From positions 1 to 64,000 of the forward strand of contig JAXCGZ010009469.1 in assembly GCA_037179515.1 (NCBI GenBank): a stretch of DNA of 64,000 bases. Reading direction: 5' to 3'. How positions within the stretch are numbered: the stretch's first letter is position 1; each line of letters opens with the position of its first letter. Below are positions 1-24,245 of the stretch, one piece after another. The stretch is from Halocaridina rubra. Taxonomy: Eukaryota; Arthropoda; Malacostraca; Decapoda; Atyidae. The position numbers and the translations under genes were made by a program. The notes under the pieces are model-generated. The model saw only the letters and a list, made by a program, of their open reading frames with translations, had not been told where the DNA came from and ran no database searches.

Positions 1-795
1 CGTGCCATATCTACTTATGCTTCGACACTTATGGAGGGCCACCTGACCCTGTCTCTTGTTAACTGCAACAGCTCTGCTGGCTTAAGGGGTCCTCCCACCA
101 CTCTCGTCACACCATCCACATATTTATCTATTTGTTTTCCTCTAGCTTTTCTACATTCCACTATCCCCTGAGGGCCACCTGTCCCTGTCTCTTGTTAACT
201 GCAACAGCTCTGCTGGCTTAAGATGTCCTCCCACCACTCTCGTCCACACCATCCACATATTTCTCTCTTTGTTTTCCCTCTTGCTTTTCTACATTCCACT
301 ATCTCCGGAGGGCCCACCTATCCCTGTCTCTTGCCAACTGCAACAGCTCTACTGGCTTTAAAATGTCCTTCCGCCACTCTCGTCACACCATCCACATATT
401 TCTCTCTTTGTTTTCCTCTTGCTTCTCTACATTCCACTATCCCCGGAGGGCCACCTGTCCCTGTCTCTTGTTAACTGCAACAGCTCTGCTGGCTTAAGAT
501 GTCCTCCCGCCACTCTCGTCACACTATCCACATATTTCTCTATTTGTTATCCTCTTGCATCTCTACATTCCACTATATCCGGAGGGCCACATGACCCTGT
601 CTCTTGTTAACTGCAACAGCTCTGCTGGCTTAAGATGTCCTCCCGCCACTCTCGTCACACTATCCACATGTTTTGCTCTTGTTTTTCTACATTCCACTAT
701 CCCCCGGAGGGCCACATGACCCTGTCTCTTGTTAACTGCAACAGCTCTGCTGGCTTAAGATGTCCTCCCACCACTCTTGTCACAACATCCATATA
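1..795. repeat. Minisatellite, unit about 136-138 bp, about 6 copies
   Basis: The segment GAGGGCCACCTGACCCTGTC, followed by TTGTTAACTGCAACAGC and TCCTCCCACCACTCTCGTCA, recurs at about 34, 170, 308, 446, 582 and 707. The last step is shortened to 125. The short open frames here are repeat translations. The array continues past the left edge. Confidence 0.93.
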
Positions 796-1125
796 CATCG
801 GGTCTACAAAGGTAGTTTTCCCACCATTTTGTCAATATTTGATACTTATTATCTTAATAGAGAATGTGCTATAGGAGACAGAGAACGTTCAATTCCCCTC
901 TTGGCATGACAGTACAGCTCCAGAAACGAATAAAACAAAATAAAGATGAAGGTCAATACAAAAAAAAAAAAGCATTTAAATGTACTGTAAAATGGGGTGA
1001 AACATTTTCTCCCTCAAAAAAAAAATAATAATAATAATATAAAATCTGTGCAGAAAATTCATTGTTTATATTCGTATAGCATTTTATGGATTCTTTGTTG
1101 GACTATAATTTCGTACCCATTTTTA

Positions 1126-1156
<31 letters not shown>

Positions 1157-1436
1157 TTTTTAGAAAGGGGACGTTTTGGTCCGACTGGGTACGTTTTTTT
1201 CTCCAAGACCGATTTTATTTGTTTGAATTGTTATTTAGGTCGATTTTTCCCTATATTGTGTTTATAAAATTACAGCTGTTTTACTCGTCTTTTGATATAT
1301 TAACTGAACCAAATATATCCAATGAATGAGTTTTGAACTCTCTGATTGAGAAATAGATGAACGAACCACCCAAAAGAATTGAATTTGAGACCTTTTGGGT
1401 TGACACCAGGCCCTGATTTAGGTTAAAGGTTAAAGG

Positions 1437-1568
1437 TGTTTCAATTCCGATATCCACCTGAGATGCTCCTCAGAACGTCAGCCGGGGCAAGCCCCAACCC
1501 CCCCACTGTGGTGCCCATCCACAACAGTAACCTTCCCAGTAAACAGCTTAAACTCTCTGTCCTGTGAG
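1437..1568 (-). mobile_element. SINE family S3, partial copy
   Basis: S3 consensus, best seen at 28096-28305: a tRNA-like head (TACAGTGGTAACACGCTGGC and a GTTCCCG box B), then ACCGAGAGTTTAAGCTGTTT, TACTGGGAAGGTTACTGCTG and a GGGGTTGGGGCTTGCCCCGG end. This copy keeps the body only. Confidence 0.8.
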
Positions 1569-1649
1569 CAATTGAACAAATCGTCCTTGGTGAGTTGAAC
1601 TCTATTTTCATGGCTGAAACCAATCTCTGTAATCCATAGAGTGGTTTCC

Positions 1650-1848
1650 GGATTCGGTTTTACGTCACGAACTCCCTTTTTCTACTAAGGGCTAGGACGG
1701 TTGCCTTCTTACGAAGGACTTGTTTTTGCAGATGTAATCGTTACCCTGAGTGTATGCCCTTACTAACCTCAGTCCGTGACGGGGCGCGAACCCTCGACCT
1801 GCCGCCTCAGAGTCACAGACGCTACCATTTTGCCACGGAGACTACGGG
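1650..1848 (-). mobile_element. SINE family S1, near full length
   Basis: S1, about 190 bp: a tRNA-like head with box A GTGGCTCAAGCGGTAGC and box B GAGGGTTCGCGCC. The body follows: GGTCTGAGGTTAGCAAGGGC, CAAGTCCTTCGCAAGAAGGC, and GGGAGTCCGTGACGTAAAAC with an AAC/AAAC-type tail. This copy has several changes in the head. Confidence 0.88.
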
Positions 1849-1977
1849 CTGGTTTCCTTCTAATGACTTCTTAGGTTGAAACGAAGCCTTAAATTAAGTC
1901 TTGATCCAAAATAGTTCTGAAGAGGACTTGAACTAACCAACCTGGGGAAGATGAACTCTAGCCCTTTTAGGTTGACA

Positions 1978-2222
1978 CAAAACCTTAATTTATTTTCATA
2001 ATAGTTCGAAATGAAAAGTTGAACTAATTTCTTTTCATAATAGTTCGAAATGAAAAGTTGAACTAATTTCTTTTCATAATAGTTCGAAATGAAAAGTTGA
2101 ACTAATTTCTTTTCATAATAGTTCGAAATGAAAAGTTGAACTAATTTCTTTTCATAATAGTTCGAAATGAAAAGTTGAACTAATTTCTTTTCATAATAGT
2201 TCGACATGAAAATTTGAACTAT
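1978..2222. repeat. 39-bp minisatellite, about 6 copies
   Basis: Unit TTCGAAATGAAAAGTTGAAC plus TAATTTCTTTTCATAATAG. Because 39 is a multiple of three, the minus strand stays open and reads as a 13-residue repeat (ISNYYEKKLVQLF). There is no other sign that it is coding. Confidence 0.95.
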
Positions 2223-2317
2223 GGAACTCAGTACCTCCTTGTCTATGAACCGAAGACTTGAACCCACACAGCTACCAAATGCGTGATAAATCTCCTTTTA
2301 TCACTTCTCTTATAAAT

Positions 2318-2500
2318 AAGCATCATCATCTTCGTCACTATCATCATCATCATCATCTTCGTCACTATCATCATCATTACCCTCATCAGTTTCGTCACTA
2401 TAAATAAGCATGATCATCTTCGTCACTATCATCATCATCATCTTCGTCACTATCATCATCATCATCATTTTCATCACTATAAACATCACCATCTAACCCT
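2318..2500. repeat. Interrupted ATC/TCA trinucleotide repeat
   Basis: ATCATCATC runs interrupted by CTTCGTCACT at regular steps, a decayed compound microsatellite. Confidence 0.9.
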
Positions 2501-2662
2501 CATCTGACATATCCTCTAATTTTTTCTCAGAACAATATTTTCCCCTTCCGCGTGACAAATAGGAAATTTTCCATGGCATTTGGGAAACGTTTTTCTAACA
2601 TGTGTTTCCTGAGATTTCCCCCCATTAAAGTTAACAACCATGTAAAAAGAAAGAAAGAAGTA

Positions 2663-3007
<345 letters not shown>

Positions 3008-3076
3008 TTGAAATATTATATTCTAAAGCCATAAACACACATAAGATATAATGATTAGTAAACATCTTTGACAAAG

Positions 3077-3208
3077 GAACAGCTGTAGCGCAATAGTTAG
3101 AACACTCTACTCTGGAAGTGACAGACCCGTGTTCGAACCCAAATTGGGCGTTAGGAAGGGCTTCTAGTTTGAGTCCCTTTCTTGAATAGGAATTAATAGT
3201 GATTTAAA
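3077..3208 (+). mobile_element. SINE family S2
   Basis: S2, about 175 bp: a tRNA-like head GTAGCGCAGTGGTTAGAGCA, CTCGACTTGGGAAGTGACAG and box B GTTCGAGCCC. The body follows: AGGAAGGGCATCCAGCCT, AATTCCCCAGCTCCAACCTG, and a CCATTCGAATGGGGATTAAT AGTGACA end. This copy lacks the CCCCAGCTCC middle. Confidence 0.82.
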
Positions 3209-3255
3209 ATGACAAAAATATTCCTTTGCCAGCAATGGCGCCTTAAGAAATCTCC

Positions 3256-3711
<456 letters not shown>

Positions 3712-3848
3712 CCAGGAAAAAAACAAAAGGGTGGAAATAAAGGAAAAATTATTTAATTTTAAGTAAATAATTTTCTGAGAATCTTTTTTTTTCCTTATGT
3801 GAAAAATTCATGTTTGTATTTTGATATAGGTGGAAATTTTAGACAAAG

Positions 3849-3850
3849 AC

Positions 3851-3907
<57 letters not shown>

Positions 3908-3930
3908 TACAGATAGATAGATAGATAGAC

Positions 3931-3994
<64 letters not shown>

Positions 3995-4036
3995 TGATAG
4001 TTGGATGGATAGATAGATAGATAGATAAATAGATAT

Positions 4037-4092
<56 letters not shown>
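3849..4092. repeat. (GATA)n microsatellite
   Basis: About 240 bp of GATA with a few GACA and GATT interruptions. Confidence 0.98.
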
Positions 4093-4331
4093 AAAAAAAG
4101 CTCTCAGGAAATGTACTATTGTGGAGAAAATTATATCTTATGTAGAACAGACATATTTGAATTTTCATTTATTAGAAAATTTAAATAAATATTCGCTAAT
4201 TAATGGGTTGTATAATATTCTGTGGATAAAACAATAATATATGTTGATTATGTTGAAATATATTTATATATTTATTCATTTGTCCTTCCATAATAAGAGA
4301 CAGTAACATTTTAAACCTAAGTATTAGACAT

Positions 4332-4530
4332 GAGAAGTCCCCGTGGCTCAAGCGGTAGCATCCACGACTCTAAGGCGTCAGGTCGAGGGTTCGCGCCCCG
4401 TCACGGTCTGAGGTTAGCAAGGGCATGCACTCAGGGTAAGGATTACATCTGCCAAAACAAGTCCTTCGTAAGAAGGCAACCGTCCTAGCCCTTGGTAGAA
4501 CAGGGAGTCCGTGACGTAAAACCGGAACAA
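4332..4530 (+). mobile_element. SINE S1, full length, joined to LINE L tail
   Basis: Full S1 with box A and box B intact. About 35 bp after its end the sequence becomes the 3' coding end of LINE L on the same strand. Confidence 0.9.
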
Positions 4531-4564
4531 GTATCACAAGGCATGCATAGTGCTAAAAATACAA

Positions 4565-4830
4565 ACATACGTATGACGGGCACTAGAAGTAGAGGTCATA
4601 TTTTGAAGCTTCGTAAAATAACTTCATTGCAGAGTGTAAGGAAGTACTTTTTCAGTGTAAAAGTAGTTGATAATTGGTAATCGCTAAGCGAGGAGGTAGT
4701 TAATGCTAACTCAGTCCATAGTTTTAAGGACAAGTATGATAAGTATCACTAAGTACAAAATGGAACCGATCAGGAGACGGGAAGTTACAAGCTTGGGACT
4801 CTCTCCAGCAAGCACAATTAGGTAATCACA
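4565..4830 (+). pseudogene. LINE family L, 3' end (reverse transcriptase C-terminus plus 3' UTR)
   Basis: The frame encodes TGTRSRGHILKLRKI, then SVRKYFFSVKVVDNW, a stop, SEEVVNANSVHSFKDKYDKYH and a stop. This matches the C-terminus of the longer copy at 6884-7796. The 3' UTR motif CCGATCAGGAGACGGGAAGT is shared too. One in-frame TAA shows decay. A CATA-type microsatellite follows. Confidence 0.88.
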
Positions 4831-5078
4831 TACATATATACATACATATATACATACATACACATGCATATATACATACATTCATTCATTCATTCATTCA
4901 TTCATACATACATACACATTTACATACATACATACTTACATACATACATGCATACTTACATACATACATACATTCATACATACATACATACATACATACA
5001 TACATACATACATACATACATACATACATACATACATACATACATACATACATACATACATACATACATACATACATT
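4828..5078. repeat. (CATA)n microsatellite
   Basis: TACATATA and CATTCATT variants to about 4980, then nearly pure CATA to 5075; directly follows the L tail. Confidence 0.97.
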
Positions 5079-5079
5079 A

Positions 5080-5860
5080 TTCTAACCTGAAATTGTTATT
5101 CTATATCTGCTTCAAATTGTCTGCAGTAGTACTGTTGAAAACTGAACTGTAATTTATAGCACTCAACAAGGGCTATTGAAAATATTGCTTCAAATATTAG
5201 TCTTCAGTTACTCTTCAATTATTACACTATATTTTGTTATTAATTACTTGCTATGATATTTAAAATTAATTGCAAATTCTATTAATATTTTATTTATATA
5301 CAACTAAATAGATTGTAATGTTTATCAACTGCAATATGGCTGGGAGTGCCCATGTGCACATGTCCCCATGTACAGTTATCTGAATAAATTTAAAAAAAAT
5401 GCATACATACATACATACATATATTGGTCTATTCTAGGCCAGGGGTGAAGGAAAAATTAGACAGTCATAAATTTTGCTCCCTGGGAGCTTGAAGTCATTA
5501 GCACATGTCCGCACAACAGGGGGTAAATAAAGGGAGCAGAACTCCTGCACAAATAGGGGAAGAAGAAGAAGAATGAGGCGAAGTAAACAAGCACGTGGAG
5601 AAGGTAAGGAAGACTGGGAAAGTGAAGAAGAAGTAGAAAAGGGACGCTGAGGAGGAGGAAGAGGGAGAAGAAGAAGAAGAAAAAGAGGAGGTGGGGGAGG
5701 AGTAGGAGTAGGAGGGAGAACGGATGATAGGGAAGTATAAGGATTAGGATAAAAAGGAGATAAAGTGAGAGGGAGTATATGAAAGAACAGGGAAGAGGAG
5801 GAGATGAGAGAAAAAAAGGAAAGATGAATAATAATAACGGAATAATTGGAATATAGGTTG
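5080..5860. other. No gene seen; GAA/GGA-rich low-complexity stretch
   Basis: Unique AT-rich sequence to about 5400, a short CATA run at 5401-5422, then purine-rich AAGAAGAAG and GGAGGA sequence from 5550 to 5830. The long minus-strand open frame across it is made of poly-Leu, Asn and Tyr from repeats. Confidence 0.7.
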
Positions 5861-5861
5861 G

Positions 5862-5863
5862 TA

Positions 5864-5936
<73 letters not shown>

Positions 5937-5938
5937 GC

Positions 5939-6023
<85 letters not shown>

Positions 6024-6030
6024 AATAATA
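5862..6030. repeat. Self-complementary (AAT)n-AGCT-(ATT)n tract
   Basis: About 24 AAT units, a central AGCT near 5937, then about 26 ATT units, giving a large perfect inverted repeat. Confidence 0.97.
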
Positions 6031-6130
6031 ATTATATTTTGTTTATTTTTACTTATTTCTAATGTACCTCGCACCCTCCCTACTTGAAAAGTTTTTGTAC
6101 TTTTCTTATTATTGATGTTTCGTCGATGAT

Positions 6131-6233
<103 letters not shown>

Positions 6234-6350
6234 ATTATTTCCGTTCCTTGTTTCCCGCCTACTTTTAGGTAATGATTTTCCCCCTAATGAAGAGCAAGCT
6301 ATTACCGTCTTGATGTGATGAACAGTCACTCAGTACAGAAAAGACACCCC

Positions 6351-6602
6351 CTACACACAAAGATTTTTCATTACCAAGTCTCGTACTATATCCACTAGTT
6401 CTAGAGCCACCCATATTAGTGTATCACTCCCTATCAACTCCATCAGTATCATGGAGGAATTTGTTACCATAGCGCCCCTCTTTCTTCTAGCTTTGAGCAG
6501 CGGTAAGTCTAACTCCTTCAGCCTTTTTTTCATAAATGTAATTTTGTATCTGACAATAACTTTGAAACATGTCTCTGAACGTTCTCCACTTTGTTTATTT
6601 TT
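6351..6602 (-). pseudogene. LINE L reverse transcriptase fragment
   Basis: Encodes KVENVQRHVSKLLSDTK, a stop, then RLKELDLPLLKARRKRGAMV, matching the C-terminal third of the copy at 6884-7796. A frameshift follows near 6450, after which GGSRTSG-like coding is in another frame. Confidence 0.85.
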
Positions 6603-6676
6603 TTAATTGTATGTTTGTAATTACCTAATTGTGTTACCTAATTGTGCGCGTTTACATGTGAGTGTGTTTGTATGTA

Positions 6677-6794
<118 letters not shown>

Positions 6795-7798
6795 ATTACC
6801 TAATTGTGATTACCTAATTGTGTTTACGGGAAAGAGCCCAAAGCTCGTATCTTCCCGTCTCCTGATCGGTTCCATTTTTAGACTTAGTGATACTTATCAT
6901 ACCTGTCCTTAAAACTATGGATTGAGGTAGCATTAACTACCTCCTCGCTTAGCGAATTCCAATTTTCAACTACTCTTACACTGAAAAAGTATTTCCTTAC
7001 ATCCTGCAAACAAGTTTTCTTCCGAAGCTTCAAACTATGACCTCTAGTTCTAGAGCCAGCCATATCGAAATATCGATCCCTATCCACTCTATCATAACCA
7101 TGAAGGAATTTAAAGACTGTCACCATATCCCCCCTTACTCTTCTAGCTTCGAGTGATGGCAAGTCTAATTCCCTCAGCCTCTCATCATAACCGAGATTGC
7201 GTATTTCTGGCACCAGTTTCGTGGCATGTCTTTGAACTTTTTCAAGCTTAGCTATGTGCTTTTTCAAGTGCGGATTCCAAAAGGGGGCTGCATATTCGAG
7301 TTTTGGCCTCACATAGGTTACATAAATATTTCTGAACATTTCCTTGTCCATGTGCCTGAAGGCTACCCTTACATTTGATAAGAATGCATATGCTGCCCTT
7401 ACTACGCCATTTATATGTATTTCTGGAGACAAATCTGCCAGTATGTTTACTCCTAGATCTCTCTCATTTTCTGTCTCTTGAAGTTGTACTCCAGCCACCG
7501 AGTAGTCAAGCTTGGGCCTTCTTGCACTTGTACCCATTCTCATTACCTTACATTTTGAGGTATTGAATTTCATTAGCCACTTTTCTGACCACTCATGCAG
7601 ATTATTTAGATCCTCCTGAAGTTCTCTACCATTGTTCTCGTTTTTTACTTTCTTCACAATCTTTGCATCATCTGCAAACATATTCATGAATGAATTTACA
7701 GACTCTGGTAGGTCATTTACATATACAAGGAACAAAAGTGGCCCTAAAACTGAACCCTGTGGGACTCCACTACTAACTCTTCTCCATTCAGACACTGA
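6795..7798 (-). pseudogene. LINE family L, reverse transcriptase C-terminal half and 3' UTR
   Basis: An open frame of about 300 residues, truncated at its 5' side by a GT microsatellite. Reverse transcriptase motifs: SSGVPQGSVLGPLLF (the G-x-P-Q-G loop), MFADDAK (the catalytic F-A-D-D), then WLMKFNTSKCKVMRMG (thumb entry). After that come YVRPKLEYAAPFWNPH and a basic C-terminal domain ending KDRYDKYH at TAA 6884-6886. This is the jockey/CR1-type non-LTR layout by general knowledge. The 3' UTR to 6795 has TACCTAATTGTG repeats. The frame is unbroken, so this copy is young, but no endonuclease domain is present and it cannot be autonomous. Confidence 0.93.
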
Positions 7799-7883
<85 letters not shown>

Positions 7884-7884
7884 T
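7799..7884. repeat. (GT)n microsatellite
   Basis: About 40 GT units that cut off the 5' side of the L reverse transcriptase frame. Confidence 0.99.
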
Positions 7885-8168
7885 GTATGTTTGTGTATTT
7901 TAATGAGAGAAATGGAACTGATATTATTACTATTATCAAAGTCCAAATTCTTGAAGATACTGTTCCACCATTGACACCCCGCACCAATCTAATGGTTTAC
8001 TCACTGATTATGCTGAGTTGGCAGGTGTGACTGTATGAGGAATCTCACACCCGCTTCATCTTACAGGTGGAGCTGGCGAAAGGAGGCTGTACAAACTAGC
8101 TTAGGAATGAGAGCATAGTCCTGCATCTACTGAGCTACGAAATGGTATGGTGTGTATTTTTCCTTAAT

Positions 8169-8202
<34 letters not shown>

Positions 8203-8920
8203 TATAATAATGAGAATAAATAAATGCACATATTAATGCGTAAATTAATATATGAATGATTTAATTAATATGTTTATAATCGCTGCATTTCTTTATCATA
8301 GAAAACGATCAAAATAAACCTTCATAGAAAACGTTATAGATTATTTAATGGGTGACTAACACTTTTGACGGGCTTTACGTCGTAGATTTTTGAAACTTGT
8401 ACGACGGACTTACTATAGATAAATATCAATATACAAAGGCGGACAAAACAGTAAGGTTAATGTTCACTTTCGCACCCCTTGCGAGCCAAATTTAGATACA
8501 ATTCATCGAGAACGTATCTAAAGACACTAAATACAATGATTTTGAATATGAACTTTTTCTTAACTGGAGTTTAATTAACCTAACTTAACCAAACCTAACT
8601 TATTATTATAATAGATTTCATGAAATTTTATCCTGACTGGACACGTGAAAGTAAAATGTACCAACAAGAGATATTTTATTTTTTTATTTGATGTTATTGC
8701 ACTATTACATGGGGTCAGGTCAGGTTAGGTTAGGTTAATTTTCTGTTGGATGTTGATAGTTCTTCTGTAATATAAATTTTATTTTATTTGCATTTTCATG
8801 TGTCATAAGTTTTCCTCATTTGAATGAGGATGGCCAGAGACAGGTTGGAGCTGCGGGATTAAGTCAGGATGCCCTTTTCACACCTTTCAAAAACTGTATT
8901 CCAAAACATATATTCTATCT
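7885..8920. other. No gene seen; short repeats
   Basis: Holds a short (AGT)n run (8168-8203), the TTAGG-like inverted tracts at 8570-8745, and part of an S2-like body near 8810-8890. The rest is unique AT-rich sequence. Confidence 0.6.
8570..8745. repeat. Inverted pair of AACCT / AGGTT tracts
   Basis: TTAACCTAACTTAACC AAACC at 8573 and GGTCAGGTTAGGTTAGG at 8714 are inverted copies of telomere-like sequence about 115 bp apart. Confidence 0.8.
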
Positions 8921-8924
8921 AATA

Positions 8925-9786
8925 AGGACTAATTAAGATTAACAGATGATTAAAGGATTATGTTTATTTTTGAGAGAGGGATTCATTAAGATTAACAGAT
9001 GATTAAGGGATTTTGTTTACTTGTGAGAGAGGGATTAATTAAGATTAACAGATGATTAAAGGATTATGTTTATTTTTGAGAGAGGGATTCATTAAGATTA
9101 CCAGATAATTAAGGGATTATGTTTACTTGTGAGAGAGGGATTAAGATTAACAGATGAATTAAGGGATTCTGTTTACTTGTGAGAGAGGGATCAATTAAGA
9201 TTAACAGATGATTAAGGGATTCTGTTTACTTGTGAGAAAGGGATTGATTAAGATTAACAGATGATTAAGGGATTCTGTTTACTTGTGAGAGAGGGATTAA
9301 TTAAGATTAACAGATGATTAAAGGATTCTGTTTACTTGTGAGAGAGGGATTAATTAAGATTAACAGATGATTTAAGGGATTCTGTTTACTTGTGAGAGAG
9401 GGATTAATTAAGATTAGCAGATGATTAAGGGATTCTGTTTTCTTGTGAGAGAGGGATTAATTAAGATTAACAGATGATTAAGGGATTCTGTTTTCTTGTG
9501 AGAGAGGGATTAATTAAGATTAACAGATGAATTAAGGGATTCTGTTTACTTGTGAGAGAGGGATTAATTAAGATAAACAGATGAATTAAGGGATTGTGTT
9601 TACTTGTGAGAGAGGGATTAATTAAGATTAACAGATGAATTAAGGGATTATGTTTACTTGTGAGAGAGGGATTAATTAAGATTAGCAGATGAATTAAGGG
9701 ATTATGTTTTCTTGTGAGAGAGGGATTAATTAAGATTAACAGATGAATTAAGGGATTCTGTTTACTTGTGAGAGAGGGATTAACTT
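8925..9786. repeat. 53-bp minisatellite, about 16 copies
   Basis: Unit: TTAAGATTAACAGATGATTA, AGGGATTCTGTTTACTTGTG, AGAGAGGGATTAA. The leftmost units differ most (TTATTTTTGAGAG). The minus-strand frame repeats NPLIHLLILINPSLT. Confidence 0.96.
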
Positions 9787-9892
9787 TATCAGTGGACAGT
9801 GAAAAAGATTTTCCATATCTGATATAACCTATTTTAGTGTATTTAAATATAAAGGCTGTAAAAATCAAACTTTGAAAAAAACAAATGTCATT

Positions 9893-11204
9893 AGGATTTC
9901 TAGAAGGGATTTATACTGTTACAGTCAAGAAATACTTTGAAAATTAGATCCCAGCTGTATTCTAGAAGTGAATTCTGCTGTTACAGTCAAGGAATACTTT
10001 GAAAAACAAATTATACCTGTATTCTATGAGTGAATTCTGTTGTTACAATCAAAGATACTGTACTTTGAAAAGCAAATTATATCTGTATTCTATGAGTGAA
10101 TTCTGCTGTTACAATCAAGGATACTTTAAGGAAAAAACCATCAGTATTTACTGAAGTAAAATCAGTTGTTACAATTAAGGAAACATTGAGGAGCAAATCC
10201 TATTTGTATTCTAGAAGTGATTTCTGTTGCTACAATTAAGGAAACATTGAAAAGCAAATCCTATTTGTATTCTAGAAGTGAATTCTGTTGTTACAATTAA
10301 GGAAACATTGAAAAGCAAAGCCTATTTGTATTCTAGAAGTGAATTCTGTTGTTATAATTAAGGAAACATTGAAAAGCAAATCCTGTCTGTATTCCAGAAG
10401 TGACTTCTGTTGTTACAATTAAGGAAACATTGAAAAGCAAATCCTGTTTGTATTCTAGAAGTGAATTCTGTTGTTACAATTAAGGAAACATTGAAAAGCA
10501 AATCCTATTTGTATTCTAGAAGTGAATTCTGTTGTTACAATTAAGGAAACATTGAGAAGCAAATCCTATTTGTATTCTAGAAGTGAATTCTGTTGTTACA
10601 ATTAAGGAAACATTGAAAAGCAAATCCTATTTGTATTCTAGAAGTGAATTCTGTTGTTACAATTAAGGAAACATTGAAAAGCAAATCCTATTTGTATTCT
10701 AGAAGTGAATTCTGTTGTTACAATTAAGGAAACATTGAAAAGCAAAGCCTATATGTATTCTAGAAGTGAATTCTGTTGTTATAATTAAGGAAACATTGAA
10801 AAGCAAATCCTGTCTGTATTCCAGAAGTGACTTCTGTTGTTACAATTAAGGAAACATTGAAAAGCAAATCCTGTTTGTATTCTAGAAGTGAATTCTGTTG
10901 TTACAGTTAAGGAAACATTGAAAAGCAAATCCTATTTGTATTCTAGAAGTGAATTCTGTTGTTACAATTAAGGAAACATTGAGAAGCAAATCCTATTTGT
11001 ATTCTAGAAGTGAATTCTGTTGTTACAATTAAGGAAACATTGAAAAGCAAATCCTATTTGTATTCTAGAAGTGAATTTTGTTGTTACAATTAAGGAAACA
11101 TTGAAAAGCAAAGCCTATTTGTATTCTAGAAGTGAATTCTGTTGTTACAATTAAGGAAACATTGAAAAAAAAATCCATCTTTATTCTAGAAGTAAAACTT
11201 GCTG
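9893..11204. repeat. 61-bp minisatellite, about 21 copies, ending at the channel stop codon
   Basis: Unit: AAAGCAAATCCTATTTGTAT, TCTAGAAGTGAATTCTGTTG, TTACAATTAAGGAAACATTG. The left third is diverged, the right is almost identical. Variant units recur about 428 bp apart (7 units), showing higher-order duplication. The right edge merges with the last codons of the channel gene. Confidence 0.95.
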
Positions 11205-23042
<11,838 letters not shown>

Positions 23043-23175
23043 GACCTTCCTCAGTCTTTTAAAGAGTAGAAGGACCTGTACGTGGAAAAAAGGTAATTTT
23101 ATTAATATTGAAAATATTCTCCATATATTGTTGTCTTGTTTAGAAGAATATAAAACTCCTTTAATGCTTTAAATA

Positions 23176-23268
23176 CTGTGATTACATCTGCCAAAACAAG
23201 TCCTTCGCAAGAAGGCAACCGTCCTAGCCCTTGGTTGAAAAGGGAGTCTGTGACGTAAAACAGGAACC
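23176..23268 (+). mobile_element. SINE S1, 3' half
   Basis: Starts GTGATTACATCTGCCAAAAC and ends at GTGACGTAAAACAGG, just upstream of the channel gene. Confidence 0.86.
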
Positions 23269-23389
23269 GGATGGCACCAATCAGCAACGGTAGTTGTATG
23301 TCAGACTTTTTCTATTTGTTTCTCATATAGCACCTAAGTCCAAAATTACTTTTTTTCTCAGTAGATGTAGAGCTTTAAAAGCAGATATA

Positions 23390-23510
23390 TGAGGTTAGCA
23401 AGGGCATGCACTCAGGGTAACGATTACGTATGCCAAAACAAGTCCTTCGCATGAAGGCAACCGTCCTAGCCCTTGAATGAAAAGGGAATCCGTGACGTAA
23501 AACCTAAACA
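23390..23510 (+). mobile_element. SINE S1, body without head
   Basis: GAGGTTAGCAAGGGCATGC to GTGACGTAAAACC, then an A/C-rich tail (TAAACAAAAATCAAAAC). Confidence 0.87.
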
Positions 23511-24125
23511 AAAATCAAAACAGAGAATTTCCTGTAGAATTTCTGGGTAATGAATGAGAATCGTCCAAATTTCCTGGTGTGATGTCCCAAATGGTTTTTA
23601 GTCCAAGAAAATATGAATATTTGTACTACTTTTGACCAACTATATTTTTCTATTAAGTCTGATAACATTACTACTTTTGAGTGTCATTGCTCATGTGTAT
23701 TACTTTTCATTTTACTTCACAGCTAAACTTTATATGTCAAGACACTCGGGCACTGGGGGAAATGAGACATAGTGCCACTTAACTTAGGATGGGATGGGAT
23801 AGGAGGGGAAAAAGGGGGAGGGGGGATTAAGGATATAAGGGAATTGGAGGGAAAAAGCACGAAAATTAAATAAAGTCAGAGAGAAAAAAAGAGAGGGGCA
23901 GACCCTCCTGCTAAGTTTTGATCTGGAATTCAGATTCTTTTTGAATGGATAAATGGAACTTATTATGTAAATCAAAAGATACAGCTGGAATAAAAACTTA
24001 TATTGAGATATGTAAAGTTTTCATTATAAAGTATGTTTTAATACTTTTGCCTTTTTATTGAGATATTTAGTTTATTGTAACTGATAAATGGTCAAGCTTT
24101 TTTCTTTTTATTATTAACTAAAGTA

Positions 24126-24245
24126 GAGGTTAGCAAGGGCATGCACTCAGGGTAACGATCATCTGTCAAAAACAAGTCCTTCGCAAGAAGGCAACCGTCC
24201 TAGCCCTTGGTAGAATAGGGAGTCCGTGACGTAAAACCGGAACAG
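24126..24245 (+). mobile_element. SINE S1, body without head
   Basis: Truncated at the same GAGGTTAGCAAGGGC point as the 23390 copy. Confidence 0.87.

Noticed and set aside
9467..9868. 133-codon minus-strand frame with NPLIHLLILINPSLT repeats
   Set aside because: Pure translation of the 53-bp minisatellite; frame is interrupted by unit length changes.
8925..11204. CRISPR-like regular arrays
   Set aside because: Units are contiguous with no unique spacers; this is eukaryotic DNA with introns.
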